DNA from: Phenylobacterium sp.
GTDB lineage: Bacteria > Pseudomonadota > Alphaproteobacteria > Caulobacterales > Caulobacteraceae
Length of the DNA: 64,000 bases
Direction of reading: 5' to 3'
Assembly: GCA_004799545.1 (NCBI GenBank)
Contig: SSMU01000009.1
Location: 1-64,000 of the forward strand
Of this stretch, positions 20,190 through 28,998 are shown one piece after another. Each line of letters starts with the position of its first letter. The first letter of the stretch is position 1. Position numbers and translations under genes: made by a program. The notes under the pieces are model-generated. The model did no database searches, was not told where the DNA came from, and saw nothing but the letters and a program-made list of their open reading frames with translations.

Positions 20190-21670
20190 TGCGAAGACAC
20201 CTTGGGGGCCTTCCGGCTCATCTTGGCGATGGCGGCGGTGGTGGAATAGCCCTCGACGATGGCCGCGAGCCGCACCTCCCCGCCCCAGGACCGCACCTCC
20301 TTGCCGCCCACCACCTCCTCCTCGGAATAGTCGGCGCCCTTGACCAGCACGTCCGGACGCGCCGCTTCGATCAGCGTCAGCGGCGTCGCCTCGTCGAACG
20401 GCACGACCAGGTCCACCGAGCCCAGGCCGGCCAGCACCAGGGCGCGGCTTTCCAGGTCGTTCACCGGCCGCCCCTCGCCCTTCAGCTCGCGCACGCTGTC
20501 GTCGGAGTTCAGCCCGACGATCAGCCGGTCGCACCAAGCCTTGGCCTGGGCCAGATAGGCCACATGGCCCTTGTGCAGGATGTCGAAGCAGCCGTTGGTG
20601 AACCCGACCCGGAGACCCCGCGCCCGCCAGCGCGCCACCTCGTCGGCCATCCGCTGCAGGGTGGCGATCTTGGCCTCGGCAGGCGCCAGGTGGGCCGAGA
20701 TCGCGGCCTCCACCAGCTCTTCCGGCGAGACCGTCGAGGTGCCGGCCTTGCCGACCGCGACGCCGGCCGCCAGCTGGGCGAAGGCGATGGCCACCTCCGT
20801 CGCCACGCCGGTGGAGAGCGCCAGGCCCAGGGCCGCCAGGGTCGTGTCGCCCGCGCCGGAGGCGTCGAACACCTCGCGCGGCACGGTCGGGAAATGCCGC
20901 ACGCCCGCGCCGCGCACCGCCAGGGAGACGCCCTTGCCGGCCCGGGTCACCAGGATCGCCTTGGCCTCCCAGAGGCTGAGCGCATGGGCCAGGGCCGCCT
21001 CGACCTCGGCGTCGGTCTCGGCGGGCAGGCCGGTGGCGTGGGCCAGCTCGGCGGCATTGGGCTTGATCAGGTCGACCGCGCCATAGCGGGCGAAGGAGCG
21101 GGCCTTGGAATCCACCACCACCTGACCGCCCCCGGCCGCCGCGGCGTCCAGGCAGGCGGCGATCACCGCGTCGGTCACCACCCCCTTGCCGTAGTCGGAG
21201 ATCAGGATCACGCCCGCCCCGTCCACCGCGTCGCGGATGGTGCGGACCAGGCGCTGCTCGACGCCGCCGGTCACCGCCCGGCTCGCCTCCAGGTCGACGC
21301 GCAGCAGCTGCTGGTTGGCCGAGACGAACCGGGTCTTCAGGGTCGTGGGCCGTTCGCCGTCGGTGATCAGATAGCCCTCGACCGCGGTCTCCTCGCCCAC
21401 CAGCCGCATCGCCTCGTGGCCCTCGGCGTCGCCGCCGATCACGCCGACCAGGGCCACCGCCCCGCCGAGCGCCGCCACGTTGCGCGCCACGTTGCCAGCC
21501 CCGCCCAGCATCACCAGCTCGCGGGTGCGGGCCAGCACCGGGATCGGCGCCTCCGGCGACACCCGCGTCACCTCGCCATAGACGAAGCGGTCGACCATCA
21601 GGTCGCCAACGCAGACCACGCGCCGGCCGGTCGACTGGCTGAGCAGGTGCTGGAGGGCGGAAAGGTCCAT
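20186..21670 (-). CDS. hldE: bifunctional heptose 7-phosphate kinase / heptose 1-phosphate adenylyltransferase
   Basis: PfkB kinase domain (MLGGAGNVARNVAALGG, DASGAGDTTLAALGLAL) fused to nucleotidyltransferase (VGFTNGCFDILHKGHVAYL); ATGA overlap with hldD. Confidence 0.97.
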   Translation of the reverse strand: MDLSALQHLLSQSTGRRVVCVGDLMVDRFVYGEVTRVSPEAPIPVLARTRELVMLGGAGNVARNVAALGGAVALVGVIGGDAEGHEAMRLVGEETAVEGYLITDGERPTTLKTRFVSANQQLLRVDLEASRAVTGGVEQRLVRTIRDAVDGAGVILISDYGKGVVTDAVIAACLDAAAAGGGQVVVDSKARSFARYGAVDLIKPNAAELAHATGLPAETDAEVEAALAHALSLWEAKAILVTRAGKGVSLAVRGAGVRHFPTVPREVFDASGAGDTTLAALGLALSTGVATEVAIAFAQLAAGVAVGKAGTSTVSPEELVEAAISAHLAPAEAKIATLQRMADEVARWRARGLRVGFTNGCFDILHKGHVAYLAQAKAWCDRLIVGLNSDDSVRELKGEGRPVNDLESRALVLAGLGSVDLVVPFDEATPLTLIEAARPDVLVKGADYSEEEVVGGKEVRSWGGEVRLAAIVEGYSTTAAIAKMSRKAPKVSSQ

Positions 21671-21704
21671 GCCGGTCAGGGTGTGCGGCGGGTCGGCCAA
21701 AGGG

Positions 21705-22562
21705 TCAAGACCGGGCCACCGCGGCGTGGACGGCCTTCAGCGTCGCCAAGAGGTCCCTGGCGCTATCCAGCGGCAGGCAGCTCGGCCCGTCGCATAGCGC
21801 CTTGTCCGGCTCCGGATGGAATTCCAGGAACACCCCGTCGGCGCCCGCCGCCACCGCCGCCTTGGCGATCACCGGCACGCCGCTCCGTCGCCCGCCCGTC
21901 GAGGCGGCGTTGGTGCGCGGATCGGCGCCCGGCAGCTGCACCGCATGGGTGGCGTCGATAGTCACCGGCACGCCCAGGCCCTGCATCTCCTCGATGCCCA
22001 GCATGTCGACCACCAGGTTGTTGTAGCCGAACGAGGCGCCGCGCTCGCAGAGGATCAGGAAGTCGTCCCCCGGCGCGGCCTCGCGGACCTTGTCGCGGAT
22101 GTTGCGGCAGTCCCAGGGCGCCAGGAACTGGCCCTTCTTGACGTGCAGCCAGCCGCCTGCCGCCCGGGTCGCCCGGGCCGCGGCGGTCACCAGGTCGGTC
22201 TGGCGGCACAGGAAGGCGGGGATCTGCACGATCTCGGCGACGGCGGCGACCACCTCGGCCTGCTCCGGGGTGTGGATGTCGGTGGCGATCGGCACCTGCA
22301 CCTGCCGCTTCACCTCGGCCAGCACCCGCAGGCCCTCCTCCAGGCCCGGCCCGCGGTAGCTCATGATCGAGGAGCGGTTGGCCTTGTCGAAGCTCGCCTT
22401 GAACACATAGGGCAGGCCGAGCTCGGCGCAGACGCCTTTCAGGTGGTGCGCGGTGGCCAGCGCCAGCGCCTCGTCCTCGATCACATTCAGGCCGGCGATC
22501 ACCAGCAACGGCCGGCCGTCGCCGATCGCGAGGTTCCAGCGGTCCAGGGTCAAGACGGCCAT
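21705..22562 (-). CDS. kdsA: 3-deoxy-8-phosphooctulonate synthase
   Basis: VFKASFDKANRSSIMSYRGPGLEEGL; ATDIHTPEQ; CERGASFGYNNLVVDM; TIDATHAVQLPG. Confidence 0.97.
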   Translation of the reverse strand: MAVLTLDRWNLAIGDGRPLLVIAGLNVIEDEALALATAHHLKGVCAELGLPYVFKASFDKANRSSIMSYRGPGLEEGLRVLAEVKRQVQVPIATDIHTPEQAEVVAAVAEIVQIPAFLCRQTDLVTAAARATRAAGGWLHVKKGQFLAPWDCRNIRDKVREAAPGDDFLILCERGASFGYNNLVVDMLGIEEMQGLGVPVTIDATHAVQLPGADPRTNAASTGGRRSGVPVIAKAAVAAGADGVFLEFHPEPDKALCDGPSCLPLDSARDLLATLKAVHAAVARS

Positions 22563-22734
22563 GGCGGCTCCGAAGCGGGATTTCAGACCGGCGCTAAGTG
22601 GCCCGGCCCGCCCGGCTTCACAAGCGCCGATCGCCGCGTCCGGCCCGCGATCGCGCACGTAGGTGTTGCGAAAACGCCGCGCACGCGGCTGACTAAGGCT
22701 GTTATGGTCCTTGTCGGGATCAAGGGGGGACGCG

Positions 22735-23991
22735 ATGAGCTTGGCTCATGAGACGTCGCTGGCGAGCTTGGCCTTCGATCGGAAGGCCTTTCGGCGCTTG
22801 CCCGAGCTGATCGGCGCGCCGCGCGCCTTCCGCGCCGCGCTGCGGCTGATGGCGCGCAACTGGATGGCCGGCGCGCTGACCTTCGTCACGCCCTCGGGAG
22901 GCGAGCTTCGGCTGGTCGGCGAAAAGCCGGGCCCGTCGGCCCGCCTGGTGATCCACGACTACCGCTTCATGCGCCGGGTGCTGGCCACCGGCGACATCGG
23001 CTTCGCCGAGGGCTTCATGGCGGGCGAGTGGGACACGCCGGACCTCTCCGCCGTCCTGCACGTGCTCACCCTGAACGTCGACCGCCTGCAGCGGATGCTG
23101 CACCGCAATCGCGCCGCGCGGATGCTGAACCGCGTCCGCCACGCCCTGCGGGCCAACACGCGCATCGGCTCGAAGCGCAACATCCACGCCCACTACGACC
23201 TGGGGAACGCCTTCTATTCGCGCTGGCTCGACGCCACCATGACCTACTCCGCGGCCCGCTATCAGCGCCCCGGCCAGGCCCTCGACCAGGCGCAGACCAA
23301 CAAGTACCGCACGCTCGCCAAGGGCATGGCGCTGGGCCCCGACCACCACGTGCTGGAGATCGGCTGCGGCTGGGGCGGCTTCGCCGAGTTCGCCGCCCGC
23401 GACGTGGGCGCCCAGGTCACCGGCATCACCATCTCCCAGGAGCAGTACGACTTCGCCAGGAAGCGGATGTTCGACCAGGGGCTGGCGGAGCGCGCCGACA
23501 TCCGGCTGATCGACTACCGCGACGTCGAGGGCCGCTTCGACCGGGTGGCCTCCATCGAGATGTTCGAGGCGGTGGGCGAGCGCTACTGGCCGGCCTATTT
23601 CGAGAAGATCTCCGAGACCCTGGCCCCCGGCGGCCGCGCCGGCCTGCAGATCATCACCATCCGCGACGAGCTGTTCGAGGGCTATCGCCGCCGGCCGGAC
23701 TTCATCCAGAAGCACATCTTCCCGGGCGGCATGCTGCCCTCGGAGGCGCGGCTGAAGGCCGAGACCGACCGCGCCGGCCTGGCCTGGGCCGGGATCAGCC
23801 GCTTCCCGCAGCACTACGCCGACACCCTGGCCGAATGGGCCAGCCGCTTCGAGGCCGCCTGGGACGACATCCGCAAACTGGGCTTCGACGAACGCTTCCG
23901 TAGGCTCTGGCGCTTCTACCTCAGCTACTGCGAAGCCGGCTTCCGCAGCGAACGCACCAACGTCGTGCAACTGACCCTGTCGAAGGCCTGA
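22735..23991 (+). CDS. SAM-dependent cyclopropane-fatty-acid-synthase family methyltransferase
   Basis: HAHYDLGNAFYSRWLDATMTYSAA; HVLEIGCGWGGFAEFAA; SIEMFEAVGERYWPAYF. Confidence 0.93.
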   Translation: MSLAHETSLASLAFDRKAFRRLPELIGAPRAFRAALRLMARNWMAGALTFVTPSGGELRLVGEKPGPSARLVIHDYRFMRRVLATGDIGFAEGFMAGEWDTPDLSAVLHVLTLNVDRLQRMLHRNRAARMLNRVRHALRANTRIGSKRNIHAHYDLGNAFYSRWLDATMTYSAARYQRPGQALDQAQTNKYRTLAKGMALGPDHHVLEIGCGWGGFAEFAARDVGAQVTGITISQEQYDFARKRMFDQGLAERADIRLIDYRDVEGRFDRVASIEMFEAVGERYWPAYFEKISETLAPGGRAGLQIITIRDELFEGYRRRPDFIQKHIFPGGMLPSEARLKAETDRAGLAWAGISRFPQHYADTLAEWASRFEAAWDDIRKLGFDERFRRLWRFYLSYCEAGFRSERTNVVQLTLSKA

Positions 23992-23994
23992 ACC

Positions 23995-24045
23995 CCCTTT
24001 CTCCCCTTGCGGGAGAAGGTGTCAGCGAAGCTGGCGGATCAGGGG
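23995..24045. repeat. dispersed REP-like motif
   Basis: CCCTTTCTCCCCTTGCGGGAGAAGGTGTCAGCGAAGCTGGCGGATCAGGGG: hairpin CTCCC..GGGAG followed by CAGCGAAGCTG hairpin. Confidence 0.6.
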
Positions 24046-24086
24046 CCACTCAATCCTCTCCGCCCGCGGCGCAGCCGCAAGCCTTC

Positions 24087-24160
24087 GAACCACGGAAACA
24101 CACGGAAACACACGGACGCGCAGCTTCCCTGTCCGTGTTCGTCCGTATGCGTCCGTGTTC
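24087..24160. repeat. CACGGA-iteron inverted repeat
   Basis: GAACCACGGAAACACACGGAAACACACGGAC facing GTCCGTGTTCGTCCGTATGCGTCCGTGTTC; 10-bp unit CACGGAAACA repeated exactly twice in the left arm. Confidence 0.75.
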
Positions 24161-24182
24161 AAGAAACCTGGGATGCCGCACC

Positions 24183-24839
24183 TCACGCCTCCGCCGTCGC
24201 GCGCGCCTGGCACATCAGGGCCATCGGCTGGCCTTCGCTGTCGCGGAACTCCGCCATCCATTCCTCGGTGCCGTCGGGATGGCGGTGGAGCATGTGCGGC
24301 GCATTGATGAAGCCGACGCCGCGGCCCTCCAGCTGGCGGTGCGCCGCGTGGATGTCCTCCACCCGGAAATAGAGGATGGATTCGGCGGCGGCCGTCTCGG
24401 CCTGCTGCAGGTAGAGCCGCGTCTCGCCCAGCCGGAAGAAGGCCATGCCGGGAAAGGCGTAGAGCAGCTCGAGGCCGAGCACGTCGCGGTGCCAGGCCTT
24501 GGCGCGCTCGAGGTCGGCCACATGGCGGCCGATCTGGGCGAGCGGACCGAGGGAAACGGGGTCGGCCATGGCCGGATCCTTCCTCTTCAGGGCGCTGTCG
24601 CGGCGCACGCCGTCCCAGCGCTTGAGCTCCGCGCGGCTCGTGAGGCCGAGCTTCAGGAGCGTGTTGCTCACGTGGTACTTCACCGCGTCCAGGCTGACGC
24701 CGAGCCGCGCCGCGATCCGCGGATTGGTCAGGCCATGGCGCACGGCCTCCACCACCCGCCACTCGGCCGGCGTCAGCACGTCGCCGTATTTGGGCCGGCC
24801 GCGGGGGTTCCGGTTGGCCAAGGCGGGGCGCCTCCTCAT
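24183..24839 (-). CDS. LuxR-type HTH domain fused to VOC (glyoxalase-like) domain protein
   Basis: LTPAEWRVVEAVRHGLTNPRIAARLGVSLDAVKYHVSNTLLKLGLTSRAEL (LuxR HTH) then QIGRHVADLERAKAWHRDVLGLELLYAFPGMAFFRLGETRLYLQ (VOC). Confidence 0.85.
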   Translation of the reverse strand: MRRRPALANRNPRGRPKYGDVLTPAEWRVVEAVRHGLTNPRIAARLGVSLDAVKYHVSNTLLKLGLTSRAELKRWDGVRRDSALKRKDPAMADPVSLGPLAQIGRHVADLERAKAWHRDVLGLELLYAFPGMAFFRLGETRLYLQQAETAAAESILYFRVEDIHAAHRQLEGRGVGFINAPHMLHRHPDGTEEWMAEFRDSEGQPMALMCQARATAEA

Positions 24840-24933
24840 GCCGTGAGCGCAAGCTAGGCCACGGCGGCGCGAATTACCCTACCCGACGGCGCCCCCTCTA
24901 TTCGATCGCGCAATCGCCCCTTAAGTAGCGACC

Positions 24934-25938
24934 ATGGAGATTGCGCGCAGCGTCCTCGACGCCATCGGGAACACGCCCCTGATCCGCCTGCGGCGCGCCA
25001 GCGAGCTCACCGGCTGCGATATCCTGGGCAAGGCGGAGTTCTGCAACCCCGGCCAGTCGGTGAAGGACCGCGCCGCCCTCTTCATCATCCGCGACGCCGA
25101 AAGCCGCGGCCTGCTGCGCCCCGGCGGCCGGATCGTCGAAGGCACCGCCGGCAACACCGGCATCGGCCTGGCCATGGTCGGCAAGGCGCTGGGCTATGCC
25201 TCGACCATCGTCATCCCGCGCACCCAGAGCCAGGAGAAGAAGGACGCCATCCGGCTCTACGGCGCCGAACTGGTGGAGGTGGACCAGGTCCCCTACGCCA
25301 GCGAGATGAATTACCAGCACGTTTCCAGACGCTTGGCGGCGCAACTTGATGCGGAATTGCCGAACGGCGCGGTCTGGGCCAACCAGTTCGACAACCTCGC
25401 CAACCGCGAGGCCCACGTGCAGACCACCGGCCCGGAGATCTGGGCCCAGACCGACGGAAAGGTCGACGGCTTCATCTGCGCCATCGGCTCCGGCGGCACC
25501 CTGGCCGGCGTCGCCCAGGCGCTGCGCGAGCGCAGGCCCGACGTCCAGATCGGCCTGGCCGACCCGCACGGCGCTTCGCTCTACAGCTACTACACCGACG
25601 GCGAGCTCCGCTCCGAGGGGACCTCGATCAGCGAAGGCATCGGCCAGGCGCGGATCACCGCCAATATCGAGGGGCTGACCATCGATCGTCCCTACCGGGT
25701 CTCCGACGAGGACATGCTGCTGGCCCTCTATGACCTGGTGGAGCACGAGGGCCTGGCCATGGGCGGCTCGACCGGGATCAATGTGGCCGGCGCGGTCCGC
25801 ATGGCGCAGGACATGGGGCCCGGCCACACCATCGTGACGGTGCTCTGCGACCACGGCTCGCGCTACCAGTCGAAGATCTACAACCCGCTGTTCCTCAGGG
25901 AGAAGGGCCTTCCGGCCCCGCCGTGGATCCCCGCATGA
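24934..25938 (+). CDS. cysK: cysteine synthase A
   Basis: IGNTPLIRLRRASELTGCDILGKAEFCNPGQSVKDRAA PLP-Lys motif; EGTAGNTGIGLAMVG; GSGGTLAGVAQ. Confidence 0.92.
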   Translation: MEIARSVLDAIGNTPLIRLRRASELTGCDILGKAEFCNPGQSVKDRAALFIIRDAESRGLLRPGGRIVEGTAGNTGIGLAMVGKALGYASTIVIPRTQSQEKKDAIRLYGAELVEVDQVPYASEMNYQHVSRRLAAQLDAELPNGAVWANQFDNLANREAHVQTTGPEIWAQTDGKVDGFICAIGSGGTLAGVAQALRERRPDVQIGLADPHGASLYSYYTDGELRSEGTSISEGIGQARITANIEGLTIDRPYRVSDEDMLLALYDLVEHEGLAMGGSTGINVAGAVRMAQDMGPGHTIVTVLCDHGSRYQSKIYNPLFLREKGLPAPPWIPA

Positions 25939-26777
25939 GCGACCCTCTCGTCTCCACCGCCTGGCTGGCCGAGCGCCTGGGATCGCCCGATGTGCAGGTG
26001 GTCGACGCCAGCTGGCACATGCCGGCCGAGGCCCGCTCCGGCCGGGCGGAGTTCGAGGCCGCCCACATCCCGGGCGCGGTGTTCTTCGGCATCGACGACA
26101 TCGCCGACAAATCCACCGACCTGCCGCACATGCTGCCCTCGCCCGACGCCTTCGCCGAGGCCGCGGGCGCGCTTGGCCTGCGCCGCGACGCCGACATCGT
26201 GGTCTATGACAGCCACGGCATCTTCTCCGCCCCGCGGGTCTGGTGGACGCTCAAGGTCATGGACTTCCCGACGGTCCACGTGCTCGACGGCGGCTTCAAG
26301 GCCTGGCGCGCGGAGGGCCGGCCGGTCGAGAGCGGCGCCGCCGCCCCGCAGCCGGCCGCCGTGGAGGCCGCCTTCCGGCCGGGCCTGGTCCGCAACCTCG
26401 ACGACGTCCGCCGCCTGGTCGCCGGCCGCGCCGGCCAGATCGTCGACGCCCGGCCCGGCGGCCGCTTCCGCGGCGAGGTCTCCGAGCCCCGCGCGGGCCT
26501 GCGCGCCGGCCACATGCCGGGCGCCCTAAGCCTGCCGTTCGGCGAGCTGCTCAACCCCGACGGCACGATGAAGTCGGCCCACGAGATCCACGCCGCTTTC
26601 CAGGCCGCCGGCGTCAACCTCTTTCGCCCGATCGTCACCACCTGCGGCTCCGGCGTCAGCGCCTCGCTGCTGGCCCTGGCGCTGGCCCGGCTGGGCCGCG
26701 AGGACGCGGCGGTCTACGACGGTTCCTGGACCGAGTGGGGCGGCCGGGCCGACACCCCGGTCGTCACGGGAGCCTGA
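25935..26777 (+). CDS. sseA: 3-mercaptopyruvate sulfurtransferase (tandem rhodanese)
   Basis: HIPGAVFFGIDDIADKSTDLPHMLP; active-site loop TTCGSGVSASLLALAL; overlaps cysK stop. Confidence 0.93.
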   Translation: MSDPLVSTAWLAERLGSPDVQVVDASWHMPAEARSGRAEFEAAHIPGAVFFGIDDIADKSTDLPHMLPSPDAFAEAAGALGLRRDADIVVYDSHGIFSAPRVWWTLKVMDFPTVHVLDGGFKAWRAEGRPVESGAAAPQPAAVEAAFRPGLVRNLDDVRRLVAGRAGQIVDARPGGRFRGEVSEPRAGLRAGHMPGALSLPFGELLNPDGTMKSAHEIHAAFQAAGVNLFRPIVTTCGSGVSASLLALALARLGREDAAVYDGSWTEWGGRADTPVVTGA

Positions 26778-26780
26778 GGC

Positions 26781-27953
26781 ATGCGCGACGAGACCCGCCT
26801 GATCCGCGCCGGCGGCTCGCCCCAAAAATCGGGAAAACAGCTGGCCAAAACCGTCGGCCCGCCGATCCAGAAAGGCTCGACCGTCCTGCTGCCCGACGCC
26901 GCGGCGCTCTACGACGACGCCCACCAGGTGACCTACGGCCGCCAGGGCCTGGCCGCTCACGACGCCCTGCGCGAGGCCCTGGCCGAGCTGGAAGGCGCCA
27001 AGGGCGTGACCCTCTATCCCTCCGGCGTCTCGGCGCTCGCCGGCGCCCTGCTGGCGGTGCTCGGGGCCGGCGACGAGATCCTGGTCACCGACGCGGTCTA
27101 CAAGCCCATGCGCCGGTTCTGCGACCAGATGCTGAGCCGGTTCGGCGTGAAGGTTTCCTACTACGACCCGCGCATCACCCCCGAGGCCCTGGTCGGCGAG
27201 GCCTCGGACAAGGTCCGGCTGATCCTCATGGAGAGCCCAGGCTCGCTGAGCTTCGAGATGCAGGACGTGGCCGCCGTGGCCCGGCTCGCCAAGGGCCGCA
27301 AGATCCTCACCGCCATCGACAACACCTGGGGCGCGGGCCTGATCTACCGGCCCCTGGCGCACGGCGTCGACCTGTCGATCCAGGCGCTGACCAAATATGT
27401 GGGCGGCCACTCCGACCTGTTCATGGGCTCGGCCGCGGCGTCCGACCCGAAGCTGGTGCGGGCGCTCACCGACGGCGTCATCCACATGGGCTGGAGCGTC
27501 TCGCCGGAGGACGCCTACCAGATGCTCCGCGGCCTGCGCACCCTGCCGGTGCGCATGGCCCGCCACCACGAGAGCGGCCTCGCCGTCGCCCGCTGGCTTG
27601 CCGAACAGCCGGAGGTGACCCAGGTCCTGCACCCCGCCTTGCCCGGCGCCCCGGACCACGCGCTCTGGAAACGCGACTATTCCGGCGCCTGCGGCCTCTT
27701 CGCCTTCGTCCTGACGCCCGGCCCGAACACCGCCGTCGACGCCTTCCTGGACGCGCTCGCCCTGTTCGGCCTGGGCTTCTCCTGGGGCGGCTTCGAGAGC
27801 CTGGCGATCAACTGCGATCCGCAGCTCAAGGCCCGCAAGCTGGCGCGAGACTACGGCGGCCCGCTGATCCGCCTGCACATCGGCCTGGAGGACGCCGGGG
27901 ACCTGATCGCCGACCTCCGCCAGGCCCTCGACGTCTACGCCGCCAAGCTCTGA
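26781..27953 (+). CDS. metC: cystathionine beta-lyase
   Basis: VTYGRQGLAAHDALREALAELEGAKGVTLYPSGVSAL; SIQALTKYVGGHSDLFMGS (PLP-Lys); FSWGGFESL. Confidence 0.95.
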   Translation: MRDETRLIRAGGSPQKSGKQLAKTVGPPIQKGSTVLLPDAAALYDDAHQVTYGRQGLAAHDALREALAELEGAKGVTLYPSGVSALAGALLAVLGAGDEILVTDAVYKPMRRFCDQMLSRFGVKVSYYDPRITPEALVGEASDKVRLILMESPGSLSFEMQDVAAVARLAKGRKILTAIDNTWGAGLIYRPLAHGVDLSIQALTKYVGGHSDLFMGSAAASDPKLVRALTDGVIHMGWSVSPEDAYQMLRGLRTLPVRMARHHESGLAVARWLAEQPEVTQVLHPALPGAPDHALWKRDYSGACGLFAFVLTPGPNTAVDAFLDALALFGLGFSWGGFESLAINCDPQLKARKLARDYGGPLIRLHIGLEDAGDLIADLRQALDVYAAKL

Positions 27954-27956
27954 GCG

Positions 27957-28799
27957 ATGGACGGGCTCGAGGCCTTCCTGGCGGCGGAGGACCTGCCGCC
28001 GGCCTTCCGGCGCACCGTCGAGCGGGTCTGCGAGCCCCTGGCCGACCGGGCGCAGGCGGCCCACGCCCGGCTCGGTCGCACCGCCGTCATCGCCCTGTGC
28101 GGCGCCCAGGGCTCGGGCAAGTCGACGATCGCGGCGGCCACACGGGCGATCCTCATCCAGCGCGGGGTCGATGCGCTGGTCCTGTCGCTCGACGACCTCT
28201 ACCTGCCGCACGCGGCCCGCGAGCGCCTGGCCCGCGAGGTCCATCCGCTGCTGATCACCCGCGGCCCGCCCGGCACCCACGACGTCGAGCTCGGCCTGCA
28301 GGTGCTGGCCGCCGTGGCCCGCGACCGGACCATCGCCCTGCCCCGCTTCGACAAGGCCACCGACAATCCGGCCCCGATCACCGAGCGGCCCGCCTTCGTC
28401 GGCCCGGCCCAGGTGGTGCTGTTCGAAGGTTGGTGCGTCGGCGCCCGCGCCCAGCCGCGCGAGGCCCTGCGCGCGCCCATCAACGCCCTGGAGCGCGACG
28501 AGGACCCGGACGGCCGCTGGCGGCGGTTCGTCAACACCGCGCTGGCCGCCGCCTATCCCTCCCTCTTCGAACGCCACGACGAGCTGGTGCTGCTGGCCGC
28601 CCCCAGCTTCGAGGTGGTGGCCGGCTGGCGGGCCGAGCAGGAGGCGAAGCTGCGCGCCCGCACCGGCGGCGGCATGTCGCCCGAGGCCATCGCCCGCTTC
28701 GTCGCCCACTACGAGCGCCTGACCCGCTGGATCCTCGAGGAGATGCCGGCCCGCGCCGACTGGACCGTGCCGCTCGGCCCGGACCGCGCGCCAGCCTAG
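27957..28799 (+). CDS. D-glycerate 3-kinase-like P-loop kinase
   Basis: ALCGAQGSGKSTIAAAT P-loop; LSLDDLYLP; RGPPGTHDVELGLQVL; FEGWCVGARAQ. Confidence 0.88.
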   Translation: MDGLEAFLAAEDLPPAFRRTVERVCEPLADRAQAAHARLGRTAVIALCGAQGSGKSTIAAATRAILIQRGVDALVLSLDDLYLPHAARERLAREVHPLLITRGPPGTHDVELGLQVLAAVARDRTIALPRFDKATDNPAPITERPAFVGPAQVVLFEGWCVGARAQPREALRAPINALERDEDPDGRWRRFVNTALAAAYPSLFERHDELVLLAAPSFEVVAGWRAEQEAKLRARTGGGMSPEAIARFVAHYERLTRWILEEMPARADWTVPLGPDRAPA

Positions 28800-28813
28800 C
28801 GCCCATGCGCCCG

Positions 28814-28834
28814 GGTCACCGTGACCTGGGTCAC
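28814..28834. promoter_or_regulatory. candidate operator: palindrome GGTCAC-C-GTGACC plus third GGTCAC half-site
   Basis: Perfect odd-centred palindrome at 28814-28826 and direct half-site at 28829-28834, between the kinase stop and the sedolisin gene. Confidence 0.35.
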
Positions 28835-28998
28835 GCCTCCGGGCCGTGCGCCGGTGATAGGCTCCCCGGGTTCAGTGTCGATCCAGAGTTCGGCGCCCCG
28901 CGCCGGACGGACGAGCCCGCTCGCGCCGCCCGCCGCCGTGCGCCCGCCGATCCCCGTCGCCTCAAGCGCGCCCCGCGCGCGACATCCAGGAGCCTCCC

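Noticed and set aside
20189-21961. 590-aa + strand ORF antisense to hldE
   Set aside because: Antisense shadow of a well-conserved bifunctional enzyme.
24087-24160. CACGGA repeats as a CRISPR array
   Set aside because: Units are ~10 bp, in inverted orientation across a loop, with no unique spacers of CRISPR length and no cas genes.
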